24,987 nt of DNA from Fibrobacterales bacterium (GCA_025997455.1 BNUP01000021.1:1-24987); one strand, 5' to 3'; positions 1 to 7,698 are shown, counted from the first letter of the stretch. Numbers and translations: made by a program. Notes: generated from the sequence alone by a model not told the origin.

Positions 1-140
1 AGAGTGTATAGAGTAAAGAGTAAAGAGTAACATATCTTGCACAACAGAGTCTTCCACTTCCCACACCCTTCACTCCGCACCCTATACCCCGCCCGACACC
101 GCCGAGTTCTCCGCACCCTACACCCCATACCCCAACTTGC
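1..140. repeat. Heptanucleotide-period repeat block
   Basis: The first 30 bases repeat AGAGTAA-type heptamers. Positions about 60-135 read on the C-rich side as CCCACAC, CCTTCAC, TCCGCAC, CCTATAC and similar units in steps of seven. Two copies of the GCCGAGT/TGCACGCCG module lie near 100-107 and 138-149. The same composite occurs in at least five other gaps of this window. No gene is visible here. Confidence 0.7.
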
Positions 141-151
141 ACGCCGCCGAG

Positions 152-307
152 GCAAGGGGTGAGGTTAGAGGTAGGAAAGATGGTGAGTTAGTAGGTGAGA
201 CTCGTAGCAAAATATCTATAGCCCGCACAATGAGGATTAAAGGAATCCCTGCAAATATAATTGCCGAAATTACAAACCTATCAGGTGCCGAAATCGAGGC
301 GTTATAG
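152..307 (+). pseudogene. 3' remnant of an Rpn-like / PD-(D/E)XK transposase-type gene
   Basis: One frame ending at the TAG at 305-307 encodes a charged, glycine- and glutamate-rich stretch followed by KISIARTMRIKGIPANIIAE and a final LSGAEIEAL. That layout, a degenerate EGR-type linker followed by a short 'IA..TGLS.EEIE.L' tail, is typical of the C-terminus of Rpn-family recombination-promoting nucleases and related proteins. There is no start codon upstream: the frame runs back into repeat DNA and meets a stop at 14-16. I read it as the surviving end of a gene whose 5' part was replaced by repeat sequence. It could also be the true end of a gene broken by a repeat insertion. The family assignment is weak because only about 50 residues remain. 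Confidence 0.35.
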
Positions 308-337
308 CATCATTGCACGGGGAGGAACTACTTTCCA

Positions 338-547
338 TCACGCCCCCACCTCTCGGCGCAGTTCCTCTGCAAGATAACCATCACTGCGGCAGTGCATATC
401 CGAAATTCCCGTTCTCACTTCCGTATATAAATTTGATTTGTAAAATATATCAAGTGCCGTGCGCAGCGGAATGTTTTGCACTCTTGCATATTCACATATA
501 ACGCCGTTTATCTTGTGCATTATAAGATTCGTATTCGCCTGTATCAT
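338..547 (-). CDS. Small partner protein of a DUF3990 cassette (possibly DUF3791-like)
   Basis: This 69-residue protein is the third gene of a minus-strand cassette. Its ATG overlaps the stop of the DUF3990 gene by four bases (ATGA), so translation is probably coupled. It looks helical, with a short C-terminal block reading ISDMHCRSDGYLAEEL. From memory, small proteins with that block are found next to DUF3990 genes in gut anaerobes, some annotated DUF3791; I could not check this. No membrane segment or catalytic motif is visible. Its role is unknown. The neighbour resembles an ADP-ribosyltransferase, so an antitoxin or accessory role is conceivable, but this is inference. Confidence 0.65.
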   Translation of the reverse strand: MIQANTNLIMHKINGVICEYARVQNIPLRTALDIFYKSNLYTEVRTGISDMHCRSDGYLAEELRREVGA

Positions 548-1038
548 TTGATAACCTCACAAGATAAATATTGCAAATACTTGTTAATCAAATTTTGGTT
601 TTTGAAACAGTATTGAAAATTAGGCTTATTATACCGCAAACGCCCTATTGCCTCATCCGATTTTATAAGTCCGTCAAAGTATAATTGAAGTGTATCAAAT
701 ACTTTATCGTTTGCAACACCTCCGATAATCAAATCCCACTTGCTATCAACGGTCTCTCCTAACCTGCAAGCGGTGATAAAATTCAGCCATTCCAAGTTGT
801 GCGTATTAAACTCTAAAATTTTCAAATCATCGGGTAATTTTTCCATTGCAGGCTTCTGCAAAAAACCATATAAGGATATAACGGCTTGCCCTCGTTCTTT
901 AATAAAACGCTTAGACCAATTTTTCGCTTGCTCTTTGATAGGCGTGAGATAAAAACCTGCTCCAAAATCAGTCTGTTTTCGAGAAAGTGTCAAATCAGGT
1001 TTCTCGACTGCTACATAAGAACCGTGATATAAAATCAT
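544..1038 (-). CDS. DUF3990 family protein, ADP-ribosyltransferase-like
   Basis: A 164-residue protein beginning MILYHGS, with DFGAGFYLT at residues 24-32 followed by an alanine/lysine helix (about 34-45). The early HG and the F-G-x-G-F-Y-x-T strand match the DUF3990 family and recall the H...Y part of the catalytic core of diphtheria-toxin-type ADP-ribosyltransferases. The family fold assignment is established knowledge as I recall it; activity here is inference. The gene overlaps its upstream neighbour (ends at 1035) and its downstream neighbour (starts at 547) by four bases each, giving a strictly coupled three-gene unit. The compact size and the pairing with two very small proteins are what a toxin-antitoxin module would look like, but no toxicity can be read from sequence. 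The target is unknown. Confidence 0.75.
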   Translation of the reverse strand: MILYHGSYVAVEKPDLTLSRKQTDFGAGFYLTPIKEQAKNWSKRFIKERGQAVISLYGFLQKPAMEKLPDDLKILEFNTHNLEWLNFITACRLGETVDSKWDLIIGGVANDKVFDTLQLYFDGLIKSDEAIGRLRYNKPNFQYCFKNQNLINKYLQYLSCEVIK

Positions 1039-1253
1039 ATCTTTAACCCGCGATTTTGCATAACTCCGAGCAATTCATCAACGATATATTCTTTTCCCTG
1101 TGTGTGAAGTGTTTCCCAAAATTGGATTATATAATCGTCAAGCACGCTACTTTCGTCTGCCATAAGGCGATAAATTTCATCTCCCGTTTTGTTCAAGCGT
1201 TCCGCAACGCTTTCAATGCAAAAAACGGCAAATTCAAGTTGTTCTTTATTCAC
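1035..1253 (-). CDS. DUF3791 domain protein, first gene of DUF3990 cassette
   Basis: A 72-residue protein matching the DUF3791 pattern: an N-terminal block with FAVFCIESVAERL, then YIIQFWETLHTQGKEYIVDE near residues 42-61 and a short C-terminal helix. It is encoded just upstream of the DUF3990 gene and overlaps it by ATGA. The start is GTG at 1253. No Shine-Dalgarno site precedes it; instead TACCTT of a TTTTCTACCTT box ends seven bases before the GTG, so the transcript is probably leaderless. Function is unknown. The conserved pairing with DUF3990 suggests it binds or controls that protein, which is inference. The promoter lies at the edge of a dispersed repeat. Confidence 0.75.
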   Translation of the reverse strand: MNKEQLEFAVFCIESVAERLNKTGDEIYRLMADESSVLDDYIIQFWETLHTQGKEYIVDELLGVMQNRGLKI

Positions 1254-1260
1254 GGTGGGA

Positions 1261-1290
1261 AAGGTAGAAAATTATCACGCGGCGGTGCAA
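1261..1290 (-). promoter_or_regulatory. Repeat-borne promoter for the DUF3791/DUF3990 cassette
   Basis: On the minus strand TTGCAC (1290-1285) lies 18 bases from TACCTT (1266-1261), which ends seven bases before the GTG start. The -35-like hexamer is part of the dispersed CTTGCACCGCCG module. The arrangement matches the region before nifJ almost base for base. Confidence 0.5.
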
Positions 1291-1400
1291 GTTGGGGTAT
1301 GGGGTGTAGGGTGTGGAGAACTCGGCGGTGCAAGAGTTGAACGAGAAAAGTGTAAAGTTGAAAGTGGGGAGAGGGAGATGGGTTCACTCGGCATTGCAAG
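1274..1400. repeat. Composite repeat: promoter module plus heptamer tract
   Basis: Contains CGGCGGTGCAAG-type modules near 1280-1290, 1320-1331 and 1386-1400. Between them run heptamer-period stretches (GGGTATG, GGGTGTA, GGGTGTG at about 1294-1315; AAAAGTG, TAAAGTT, GAAAGTG at about 1345-1365). The right end overlaps the last codons of lpxA. Confidence 0.65.
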
Positions 1401-2178
1401 CGGAGGAATTGGATGCAGTGCCGCTTATTAAATTCCCGCTGTATTCCTTAAAAAACTCTTTCAGCAGAATATCGCATTCCTCTAATTCCGCAAAATTTTT
1501 TATCACTTCCGCAAATGGCTGTTTTCCGCGATACAACTCTCTAAAAGATTTTTCTAAAGACGAAATTCTCTCCTGTGAAAAATTGTGCTTTTGCAAAGCG
1601 TGCAAATTCAAACCTGCAAAGCGTGCGGGATTTCCCAACGCTCTAACGCAAGGCGGAACATCTCTGTCAATTTTTAAAGTGCCGCCGGCAAATGAATACG
1701 CACCGATTTTTGCGAATTGCTGAACAAAAGTTCCCCCGCCTATTGTGGCAAATTTCCCGACCGAAATATGCCCGCCCAACTGAACCCCGTTCGCTATCAC
1801 CGCACCCTGTTCTAAAATGCAATCGTGCCCGATATGCGAATAAGCCATTATTAAAACATCATCGTCGATTTTTGTCAGCCCGTTTTCACCGCAACCTCTG
1901 TTTATAGTTGTGTATTCCCGCACCAAACAATTTTTTCCGATTTCCAAAAATGTTTTTTCACCTTTGTATTTCAGTGCCTGCGGGTCTCCGCCAACAACCG
2001 CTCCGTCAAAAATTCGACTTCCCTCGCCAATGCAAACCCCGCCGAAAATATGCACTCTGCAGTCTAAAATTACATTCGCACCTAACTTCACACCATCATC
2101 AACAATGCTCCACGCACCGACACAAGCACTCGGATGAATTTCCGCAGAAGGCGAAACAAAAGACGACGGATGAATCAT
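1384..2178 (-). CDS. lpxA: UDP-N-acetylglucosamine acyltransferase LpxA
   Basis: LpxA catalyses the first step of lipid A synthesis, moving a 3-hydroxyacyl chain from acyl carrier protein to UDP-GlcNAc in the cytoplasm. The 264 residues start MIHPSSFVSPSAEIHPSA and show the hexapeptide repeats of a left-handed beta-helix. GGDPQALKYKG near residues 63-73 and HIGHDC at 115-120 match the family; H118 corresponds to the catalytic histidine (H125 in E. coli). The C-terminal helical part follows ALGNPARFAGLN. The start has a Shine-Dalgarno AGAGG that overlaps the stop of mtaB ten bases upstream, so the two form an operon. Oddly, the last residues (ACNAE plus stop) are encoded by a copy of the dispersed ACTCGGCATTGCAAG module, so the C-terminal tail is repeat-derived. 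Other lpx genes lie elsewhere. Confidence 0.95.
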   Translation of the reverse strand: MIHPSSFVSPSAEIHPSACVGAWSIVDDGVKLGANVILDCRVHIFGGVCIGEGSRIFDGAVVGGDPQALKYKGEKTFLEIGKNCLVREYTTINRGCGENGLTKIDDDVLIMAYSHIGHDCILEQGAVIANGVQLGGHISVGKFATIGGGTFVQQFAKIGAYSFAGGTLKIDRDVPPCVRALGNPARFAGLNLHALQKHNFSQERISSLEKSFRELYRGKQPFAEVIKNFAELEECDILLKEFFKEYSGNLISGTASNSSACNAE

Positions 2179-2188
2179 AAAATAACCT

Positions 2189-3439
2189 CTAACAACTCAC
2201 AACTCCAATCAACGCAAAAGGCTCGGCGGTTTCAATTTTCACACAGAGTCTGTCTCCGATTTTATAATCGCCTTGCACCGCAACGGGTTTATAATTATCC
2301 GCTCTTCCTATCCAAGATTTTTTTTTGCCTTTTTCGTCAATTAATATACTGACTTTCTTTCCTATGTATGTCTTATTATTTTCAAGTGCAACTTCCATAA
2401 AAACTCGCGTGAGTTCCGCACTGCGCCTGTATTTTTCGGTGCTCGAAATTTGATTCGGCAGAGTTGCGGCAACCGTGCCCTTGCGAGGCACAAACCTTGT
2501 CCTGTTGCAACCTGTCGGTTTGCTCTCTTTTATTATGTCTAAACTTTTTTGAAAATCGCTTTCGCTCTCATTCGGGAATCCCACAATAATATCCGTTGAA
2601 ATTGCAAAATCAGAAAATTCACCGTAAAAAATTTGCACAAGTTTCTGATAATCCTCTACTGAGTGCTCGCGCTTCATGTCCCGCAAAACCGCATTACTGC
2701 CGCTTTGAACGGGCAAATGCAAAAACCTGAAAACCCTTGAATCTTTATACACTTCCACCAATTTATCCGCATATTTTAAGGTATGACGCGGATTTCCCAT
2801 TCCCATTCTAATTCTATAATCGCCAGCAACTTCACGCAAAATTTTCATCACCAATTCCGCCAAATCCGTCCCGATGTCAAAGCCGTAGCAACCGGCATCT
2901 TGCGCCGTCAGCCAAATTTCTTTGCATCCGTCTCCCGCCAAAAATCGAACTTCGCTCACAATTTGTGCGGGTTCATAACTCTTCAACCTGCCTTTAACCA
3001 TTCGAGTTGAGCAAAACGAACACGCATCCAAACAACCCTCCGCAATGCTCACTATTCCGACAATCGGATTTTTTCTCATCTTGGGTATTCCCAATTTTGC
3101 CGAGTGTGCTTTTTCAAAACTATGCACAACTTCACCGTTTTTAATGCGTTCCAAAATTTGCGGAATGCGCTCCAAATCGTTTGTAGTCGCCGTTGAAATA
3201 TTCGCATCTATTTTTTGCAATTCATCCGTCAATTCTTTTGTTACGCAACCTGTCACTAACATTTTTGTGTTGGGTAGTTCTAATTTCGTCCTGCGAACAG
3301 CCTTCAACGCACTTGCATTTCCTTTTACAGTGCATAAATTCAGCACACAAATATTTCCATCAAAGTCCTTAGTGAGACCTGCTATCTGCTCACCTTCGCT
3401 CATATTCGCACTACAACCCTGTGAAAAAAGAGAAATCAT
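2189..3439 (-). CDS. mtaB: tRNA t6A37 methylthiotransferase, archaeal/eukaryotic (CDKAL1-like) type
   Basis: A radical-SAM enzyme predicted to convert t6A to ms2t6A at position 37 of ANN-decoding tRNAs. With the start at 3439 it has 416 residues. Three cysteines at 9, 36 and 65 (QGCSANMSEGE, LNLCTVK, VTGC) bind the auxiliary iron-sulfur cluster. CLDACSFC at 136-143 is the CxxxCxxC of radical SAM, and about 350-413 form the TRAM domain. Motifs such as IPKMRKNP, EIWLTAQDAGCYGFDIGT and FLHLPVQSGS resemble human CDKAL1 and archaeal e-MtaB more than bacterial YqeV/MtaB. I chose ATG 3439 rather than 3472 because TACTTT ends eight bases before it and the family starts close to the first cysteine. 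Upstream of it lies repeat sequence. lpxA follows after ten bases. Confidence 0.9.
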   Translation of the reverse strand: MISLFSQGCSANMSEGEQIAGLTKDFDGNICVLNLCTVKGNASALKAVRRTKLELPNTKMLVTGCVTKELTDELQKIDANISTATTNDLERIPQILERIKNGEVVHSFEKAHSAKLGIPKMRKNPIVGIVSIAEGCLDACSFCSTRMVKGRLKSYEPAQIVSEVRFLAGDGCKEIWLTAQDAGCYGFDIGTDLAELVMKILREVAGDYRIRMGMGNPRHTLKYADKLVEVYKDSRVFRFLHLPVQSGSNAVLRDMKREHSVEDYQKLVQIFYGEFSDFAISTDIIVGFPNESESDFQKSLDIIKESKPTGCNRTRFVPRKGTVAATLPNQISSTEKYRRSAELTRVFMEVALENNKTYIGKKVSILIDEKGKKKSWIGRADNYKPVAVQGDYKIGDRLCVKIETAEPFALIGVVSC

Positions 3440-3447
3440 TTTTAGTG

Positions 3448-3477
3448 AAAGTAGTAACTTTGCACTTGGCATTACAA
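3448..3477 (-). promoter_or_regulatory. Promoter of mtaB-lpxA
   Basis: TTGTAA (3477-3472) and TACTTT (3453-3448) are 18 bases apart on the minus strand, and TACTTT ends eight bases before the ATG. TTGTAA belongs to a diverged copy of the CTTGCAATGCCGAGT module. No Shine-Dalgarno site is present, so the mRNA is probably leaderless. Confidence 0.5.
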
Positions 3478-3536
3478 GAGTTGAAAGTGTAAAATTGAAA
3501 GTTGAAAGTTGATGGTCGCCCGTTATGCAATGACGA

Positions 3537-3578
3537 ATTTAACAAGCGAACGCGGTGTAGATAGAACACACCCAAAAA
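3537..3578. repeat. 42-bp repeat, copy 1 (upstream of nifJ)
   Basis: This stretch begins ATTTAACAAGCGAACGCGG and ends ACACCCAAAAA. It recurs at 8658-8699 upstream of rpsT with only four visible differences. Both copies contain a short inverted repeat, GGTGT with ACACC. Confidence 0.75.
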
Positions 3579-3599
3579 GTTGAACGAGTAAAATGAAAA

Positions 3600-3770
3600 G
3601 TGAAAAGTGTAAAGAGTAGAGAGTAAAGAGTAGAGAGTAAAGAGTAAAGAGTAAAGAGTAAAGAGTAGAGAGTAGAGAGTAATAACTTTACACTTTTAAC
3701 TTTCAACTTTACACTCTATCCCCCACACCCCACACCCTACACGCCACACCCTATACCCCTGCACCGCCGC
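3600..3770. repeat. Tandem heptamer array and C-rich heptamer tract
   Basis: Ten perfect or near-perfect copies of RAGAGTA fill 3612-3681. They are followed by ACTTTACACTTTTAACTTTC-type sequence and then, from about 3720, heptamers CCACACC, CTACACG, CCACACC, CTATACC. The gap 3440-3817 holds no gene: it carries the mtaB promoter, the 42-bp repeat, this array and the nifJ promoter. Confidence 0.85.
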
Positions 3771-3788
3771 GTGACATTTTTCTATATT
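3759..3788 (+). promoter_or_regulatory. Promoter of nifJ
   Basis: CTGCAC (3759-3764) and TATATT (3783-3788) are 18 bases apart. TGCACCGCCGCGTGA followed by TTTTCTA also occurs before the DUF3791 gene at 1253. Unlike most genes here, nifJ keeps a leader of about 29 bases after the -10, with GGAG at 3807-3810. Confidence 0.55.
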
Positions 3789-3817
3789 TCTTCAATTATT
3801 TCTCTCGGAGACTTTGT

Positions 3818-6800
3818 ATGTCAAAAGCGATGATTGCCGTTGATGGCAACGAGGCAACCGCAAGGGTTGCACACAAACTTAGCGAAGTGGTCGCAATTTA
3901 CCCAATCACCCCTTCTACGCCTATGGCAGAATATTGCGACACTTGGAGTGCACAGGGTAAAAAGAATATTTGGGGACAGGTGCCGCGTGTTGTTGAATTA
4001 CAGAGCGAAGGCGGGGCTGCGGGTGCGGTTCATGGTTCTTTGCAGGCAGGTGCTTTGACAACAACTTTTACGGCATCGCAAGGTTTGCTTTTGATGATTC
4101 CCAATATGTTTAAAATTGCAGGCGAATTGACTTCAACGGTTTTTCATGTCAGCGCACGCGCCCTTGCAATGCAGGGTCTTTCCATTTTCGGCGACCATTC
4201 GGATGTTATGTCGTGTAGGCAAACGGGATTTGCGATGCTTGCAAGTTCAAGTGTTCAAGAGGCACACGACCTTGCTTTGGTGGCTCACGCCGCAACGCTT
4301 AAATCACGGATTCCGTTCATTCACTTTTTTGACGGATTTAGAACTTCTCACGAGATAATGAAAATTGAGGAACTGCCCGTTGAAACGATTAGGGCACTTA
4401 TAGACGATAAACTGATTGAGCAACATCGCAAACGCGGTTTAACCCCAGATGCACCCGTTATGCGCGGAACGGCACAGAATCCCGATGTGTATTTTCAGGG
4501 TCGCGAAACGGTAAATCCGTTTTATGAGGCAACTCCCGATATTGTTCAGGGTTATATGAATGATTTGGCAAAATTGACGGGTCGTCAATATACTCTCGTT
4601 GAATATACGGGTGCATCCGATGCCGAGACGGTTATTGTGGTTATGGGTTCGGGGGCACTTACGGTTAAAGAGACCGTTGAACTTTTGGAAAGCAAAGGGC
4701 AAAAGGTCGGAGTTTTGAATGTTCATTTATATAGACCTTTCCCGTCTAAGGAATTTTTGGCGGCGTTACCCAAATCTGTTAAAAATATTGCAGTCTTAGA
4801 CAGATGTAAAGAGCCGGGTTCGGCTGGCGAGCCGTTGTATCAGGATGTTTTAACTGCTGTGTCTGAGGCGGCAATGTCGGGTTCTCGCGGTTTACCGAAG
4901 GTTGTTGCGGGTCGTTATGGTCTTGCATCTAAAGAATTTACGCCTGCAATGGCAAAGGCGATTTTCGATAATGCCGCAAGTGCAAACCCAAAAAATCATT
5001 TTACGGTCGGTATAAATGATGATGTTTCGGGAACGAGTTTGAATATAGATGAGACTTTCCGCCTCGAAAAGAAATTGTTCCAAGCGATGTTCTACGGCTT
5101 GGGTGCAGACGGAACGGTTAGTGCAAATAAAAATTCAATTAAAATTATCAGCGAATACACGGATAATTATACACAGGGTTATTTTGTCTATGACTCAAAA
5201 AAATCTGGGTCGGGCACAACAAGTCATTTGCGTTTTGGCAAAGAACCTATTCACGCCCCTTACTTAATTGAGACAAACAGTGCAGACTTTATCGCTTGCC
5301 ACCATACTCCGCATTTAGACCAAATCAATATGTTGCGATATGCAAAACCCGGTGCGATTTTTCTTTTGAACACTCAGCATAGTGCCGATACCGCTTGGGA
5401 TATATTCCCGCAGGAAGTGCAGAAAGCGATTGTGGATAAGAAAATTAAGGTGTTTGTGATAGACGGCTATCAGGTTGCCAAAGACACGGGAATGGGTCGC
5501 AGAATCAACACGATTATGCAAACTTGTTTCTTTGCTATTTCGGGCATTTTGCCAAAAGACGAGGCAATAGACCACATAAAACAGTCCATTAAAAAGAGTT
5601 ATTTGAAAAAAGGCGAGGAAGTTGTAAAGAAAAATTGGGAGGCTGTAGATCACACCTTAAAGCATTTGCAGGAGTTAAAAGTCCCGACTTCAGTAACTGC
5701 AACCAAAAAATTCCGCCCCGCGCTAATCGGCACAAATGACAAATTTTTGAACTCCGTTACCGCGAGAATTATTGAGGGATACGGTGATGATTTACCCGTT
5801 TCTGCAATGCCTATAGACGGCACTTTCCCAACTGCCACAAGCAAATTTGAGAAAAGAGACCTCGCTCTTGAAATTCCTGTTTGGGGTGCGGATATTTGCA
5901 TTCAGTGCGGAAAATGTGCTATGGTTTGCCCGCACGCGGCAATTAGAACAAAAGCCTACGATAAATCGGCTCTTGCCGGTGCTCCCGAAGGTTTCAAGAG
6001 TATGGACGGAAAAATGTTTAAAAAGTTGGGCGATAATCTCGGATTTACCGTTCAGGTTTCTCCTTACGATTGCACAGGTTGCGGAGTTTGCATTGAGGCT
6101 TGCCCCACAAAAGACAAAGCAGACCCGACTCGTAAGTCTATAAATATGACTCCGCAGGCGGATATTGCGGCGGCAGAAGGCAAGAATTGGGATTTCTTTG
6201 TGAATTTACCCGAAATGGACAGAGCGAAAATTGAGCCGAAATTGGTTAAGGATGCAATGCTGCTCGAACCGCTTTTTGAATTTAGCGGTGCGTGTGCAGG
6301 TTGCGGTGAAACGCCTTATGTTCGTTTGGTATCGCAACTTTTCGGTGATAGAATGGTGGTGGCAAATGCAACCGGCTGTTCCTCGATTTACGGCGGAAAT
6401 TTACCCACAACTCCTTGGGCAAAAACCAAAGAAGGCAAAGGTCCGGCGTGGTCAAATTCTCTGTTTGAAGACAATGCGGAATTTGGTTTGGGAATTCGTT
6501 TGGGAATTACCCAACACGCAAAACAAGCACAGGAACTTTTGGAGCAAATTGCAGAAGTTCCCGCGGAATTAAAAACCGCTCTAAGAGACCAGAGTCAAAC
6601 TGATGAGGCGGGAATTGCCGCTCAACGGGCAAATGTTGAAAAATTGAAATCGGTTCTAAAAAATTTAGGTTCTAACGCTGCGGCGGAGAAACTGCTCTCA
6701 TTTGCAGATTACTTGGTGCAAAAGAGCGTTTGGATTATGGGCGGCGACGGCTGGGCTTATGACATAGGTTACGGCGGTTTAGACCATGTTTTGGCGAGCG

Positions 6801-7366
6801 GTGAAAATGTGAATGTTCTCGTTTTGGATACGGAAGTGTATTCCAATACAGGCGGACAGGCGAGCAAGAGCACCAATTTGGCGGCGGTTGCACAGTTCGC
6901 GGCAAGCGGAAAACGCGCTCCTAAAAAGGATTTGGGTTTAATCGCTATGAGTTATAAGAATGTGTATGTGGGTTATGTTGCACTCGGTGCAAATGATGTG
7001 CATACAATTAAGGTGTTCCGTGAGGCAGAGGCACATAACGGTCCCTCAATAATTATCGCTTACTCACCTTGCATTTCGCACGGAGCAAAGGATATGCGTT
7101 ATATGCTCGGTCAGCAGAAATTAGCCGTTGAGTCGGGTTATTTCCCGCTCTTGCGCTATATTCCGTCAAATATTGCCGAGGGTAAAAATCCGTTTGTCTT
7201 AGACTCCAAAGCGCCGACAATTAAGGTGAAAGACTACATCTACACCGAAAATCGCTACAGAATGCTAACGGTGAGCAATTCAACTGCCGCCGATGAACTC
7301 GCAAATTGCTTGCAGGATTTTGTGGATGCCCGTTGGAAACAGTATGAAGAGTTAGCGAAGGTGTAA
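3818..7366 (+). CDS. nifJ: Pyruvate:ferredoxin (flavodoxin) oxidoreductase
   Basis: Oxidatively decarboxylates pyruvate to acetyl-CoA and CO2, passing electrons to ferredoxin or flavodoxin; a cytoplasmic hub enzyme of anaerobes. The 1182-residue single chain has all fused domains. The N-terminal pyrimidine-binding part has YPITPSTPMAE near residue 30. A ferredoxin-like domain has cysteines at 694, 697, 700, 704 and at 752, 755, 758, 762 for two 4Fe-4S clusters. The C-terminal thiamine-diphosphate domain has CAGCGETP (C826, C829), NATGCSS for the third cluster, and GGDGWAYDIGYGG near 975 with NTGGQ downstream for cofactor binding. Length matches the family. The start is fixed by GGAG eight bases upstream and by the MSKAMIAVDGNEA opening. 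It stands alone between repeat-rich gaps. All key cysteines are present, so it should be active. Confidence 0.97.
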   Translation: MSKAMIAVDGNEATARVAHKLSEVVAIYPITPSTPMAEYCDTWSAQGKKNIWGQVPRVVELQSEGGAAGAVHGSLQAGALTTTFTASQGLLLMIPNMFKIAGELTSTVFHVSARALAMQGLSIFGDHSDVMSCRQTGFAMLASSSVQEAHDLALVAHAATLKSRIPFIHFFDGFRTSHEIMKIEELPVETIRALIDDKLIEQHRKRGLTPDAPVMRGTAQNPDVYFQGRETVNPFYEATPDIVQGYMNDLAKLTGRQYTLVEYTGASDAETVIVVMGSGALTVKETVELLESKGQKVGVLNVHLYRPFPSKEFLAALPKSVKNIAVLDRCKEPGSAGEPLYQDVLTAVSEAAMSGSRGLPKVVAGRYGLASKEFTPAMAKAIFDNAASANPKNHFTVGINDDVSGTSLNIDETFRLEKKLFQAMFYGLGADGTVSANKNSIKIISEYTDNYTQGYFVYDSKKSGSGTTSHLRFGKEPIHAPYLIETNSADFIACHHTPHLDQINMLRYAKPGAIFLLNTQHSADTAWDIFPQEVQKAIVDKKIKVFVIDGYQVAKDTGMGRRINTIMQTCFFAISGILPKDEAIDHIKQSIKKSYLKKGEEVVKKNWEAVDHTLKHLQELKVPTSVTATKKFRPALIGTNDKFLNSVTARIIEGYGDDLPVSAMPIDGTFPTATSKFEKRDLALEIPVWGADICIQCGKCAMVCPHAAIRTKAYDKSALAGAPEGFKSMDGKMFKKLGDNLGFTVQVSPYDCTGCGVCIEACPTKDKADPTRKSINMTPQADIAAAEGKNWDFFVNLPEMDRAKIEPKLVKDAMLLEPLFEFSGACAGCGETPYVRLVSQLFGDRMVVANATGCSSIYGGNLPTTPWAKTKEGKGPAWSNSLFEDNAEFGLGIRLGITQHAKQAQELLEQIAEVPAELKTALRDQSQTDEAGIAAQRANVEKLKSVLKNLGSNAAAEKLLSFADYLVQKSVWIMGGDGWAYDIGYGGLDHVLASGENVNVLVLDTEVYSNTGGQASKSTNLAAVAQFAASGKRAPKKDLGLIAMSYKNVYVGYVALGANDVHTIKVFREAEAHNGPSIIIAYSPCISHGAKDMRYMLGQQKLAVESGYFPLLRYIPSNIAEGKNPFVLDSKAPTIKVKDYIYTENRYRMLTVSNSTAADELANCLQDFVDARWKQYEELAKV

Positions 7367-7380
7367 ATTTACCGTATGGG

Positions 7381-7460
7381 GGCACTTGTTTTTTGGTTAT
7401 CTTAAAAGGAAATCTCTAAAAAAATGAGTGCCTTTTCCGTAGCGGAAACATATTTTTATT
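7381..7460 (+). terminator. Possible terminator region after nifJ
   Basis: GGCACT (7381-7386) can pair with AGTGCC (7427-7432), and a second small hairpin, TTTCCG/CGGAAA (7434-7439 with 7443-7448), is followed by a T-rich run ending near 7463. The stems are short, so this is tentative. Confidence 0.35.
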
Positions 7461-7464
7461 TTTC

Positions 7465-7484
7465 TACACTTCGTAGTATAGGAG
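7465..7484 (+). promoter_or_regulatory. Promoter and ribosome site of the 7492 cassette
   Basis: TTTCTACACT places TACACT at 7465-7470. GGAG at 7481-7484 lies seven bases before the ATG at 7492. No clear -35 is seen. Confidence 0.4.
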
Positions 7485-7491
7485 ATAGTAT

Positions 7492-7698
7492 ATGGCATTT
7501 GAGAAAATAGACCCAAATAGAATACCTAATATTGATTATTATCTTGACGGAATCAAGTCTGTTCCTGCTAACTATGCCGAATGTCCTAATGCTTCTGAAG
7601 AATGCACAATAGAGGGATTTGTTGAGGCACTAAACGAAATTACCGAGCCGTTTGCCGAGGCATCCAAAAGGTCTATGGAGTTATATGGACCATTCTAA
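7492..7698 (+). CDS. Small acidic protein of unknown function
   Basis: I do not recognise this 68-residue protein. It starts MAFEKIDPNRIPNIDYYLDG and is acidic, with a likely amphipathic helix in the second half (FVEALNEITEPFAEASKRSM) and no membrane segment. A Shine-Dalgarno GGAG and a TTTCTACACT box support the start. It is the first gene of a three-gene unit: the next gene begins 14 bases before its stop, and an XRE regulator closes the unit. The size, acidity and overlap would suit a small binding partner of the second protein. That is inference from layout only. Confidence 0.6.
   Translation: MAFEKIDPNRIPNIDYYLDGIKSVPANYAECPNASEECTIEGFVEALNEITEPFAEASKRSMELYGPF

Noticed and set aside
1313..1723. 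136-residue plus-strand frame opposite lpxA
   Set aside because: It lies mostly on the antisense strand of a clear lpxA gene and starts in repeat DNA; the protein resembles no family.
2134..3512. Plus-strand frames opposite mtaB-lpxA
   Set aside because: All are shadows of two well-supported minus-strand genes.
3612..3681. Iterons of a replication origin
   Set aside because: Heptamers are too short and the same repeat type occurs in at least four other gaps; no dnaA, rep gene or DnaA boxes nearby.
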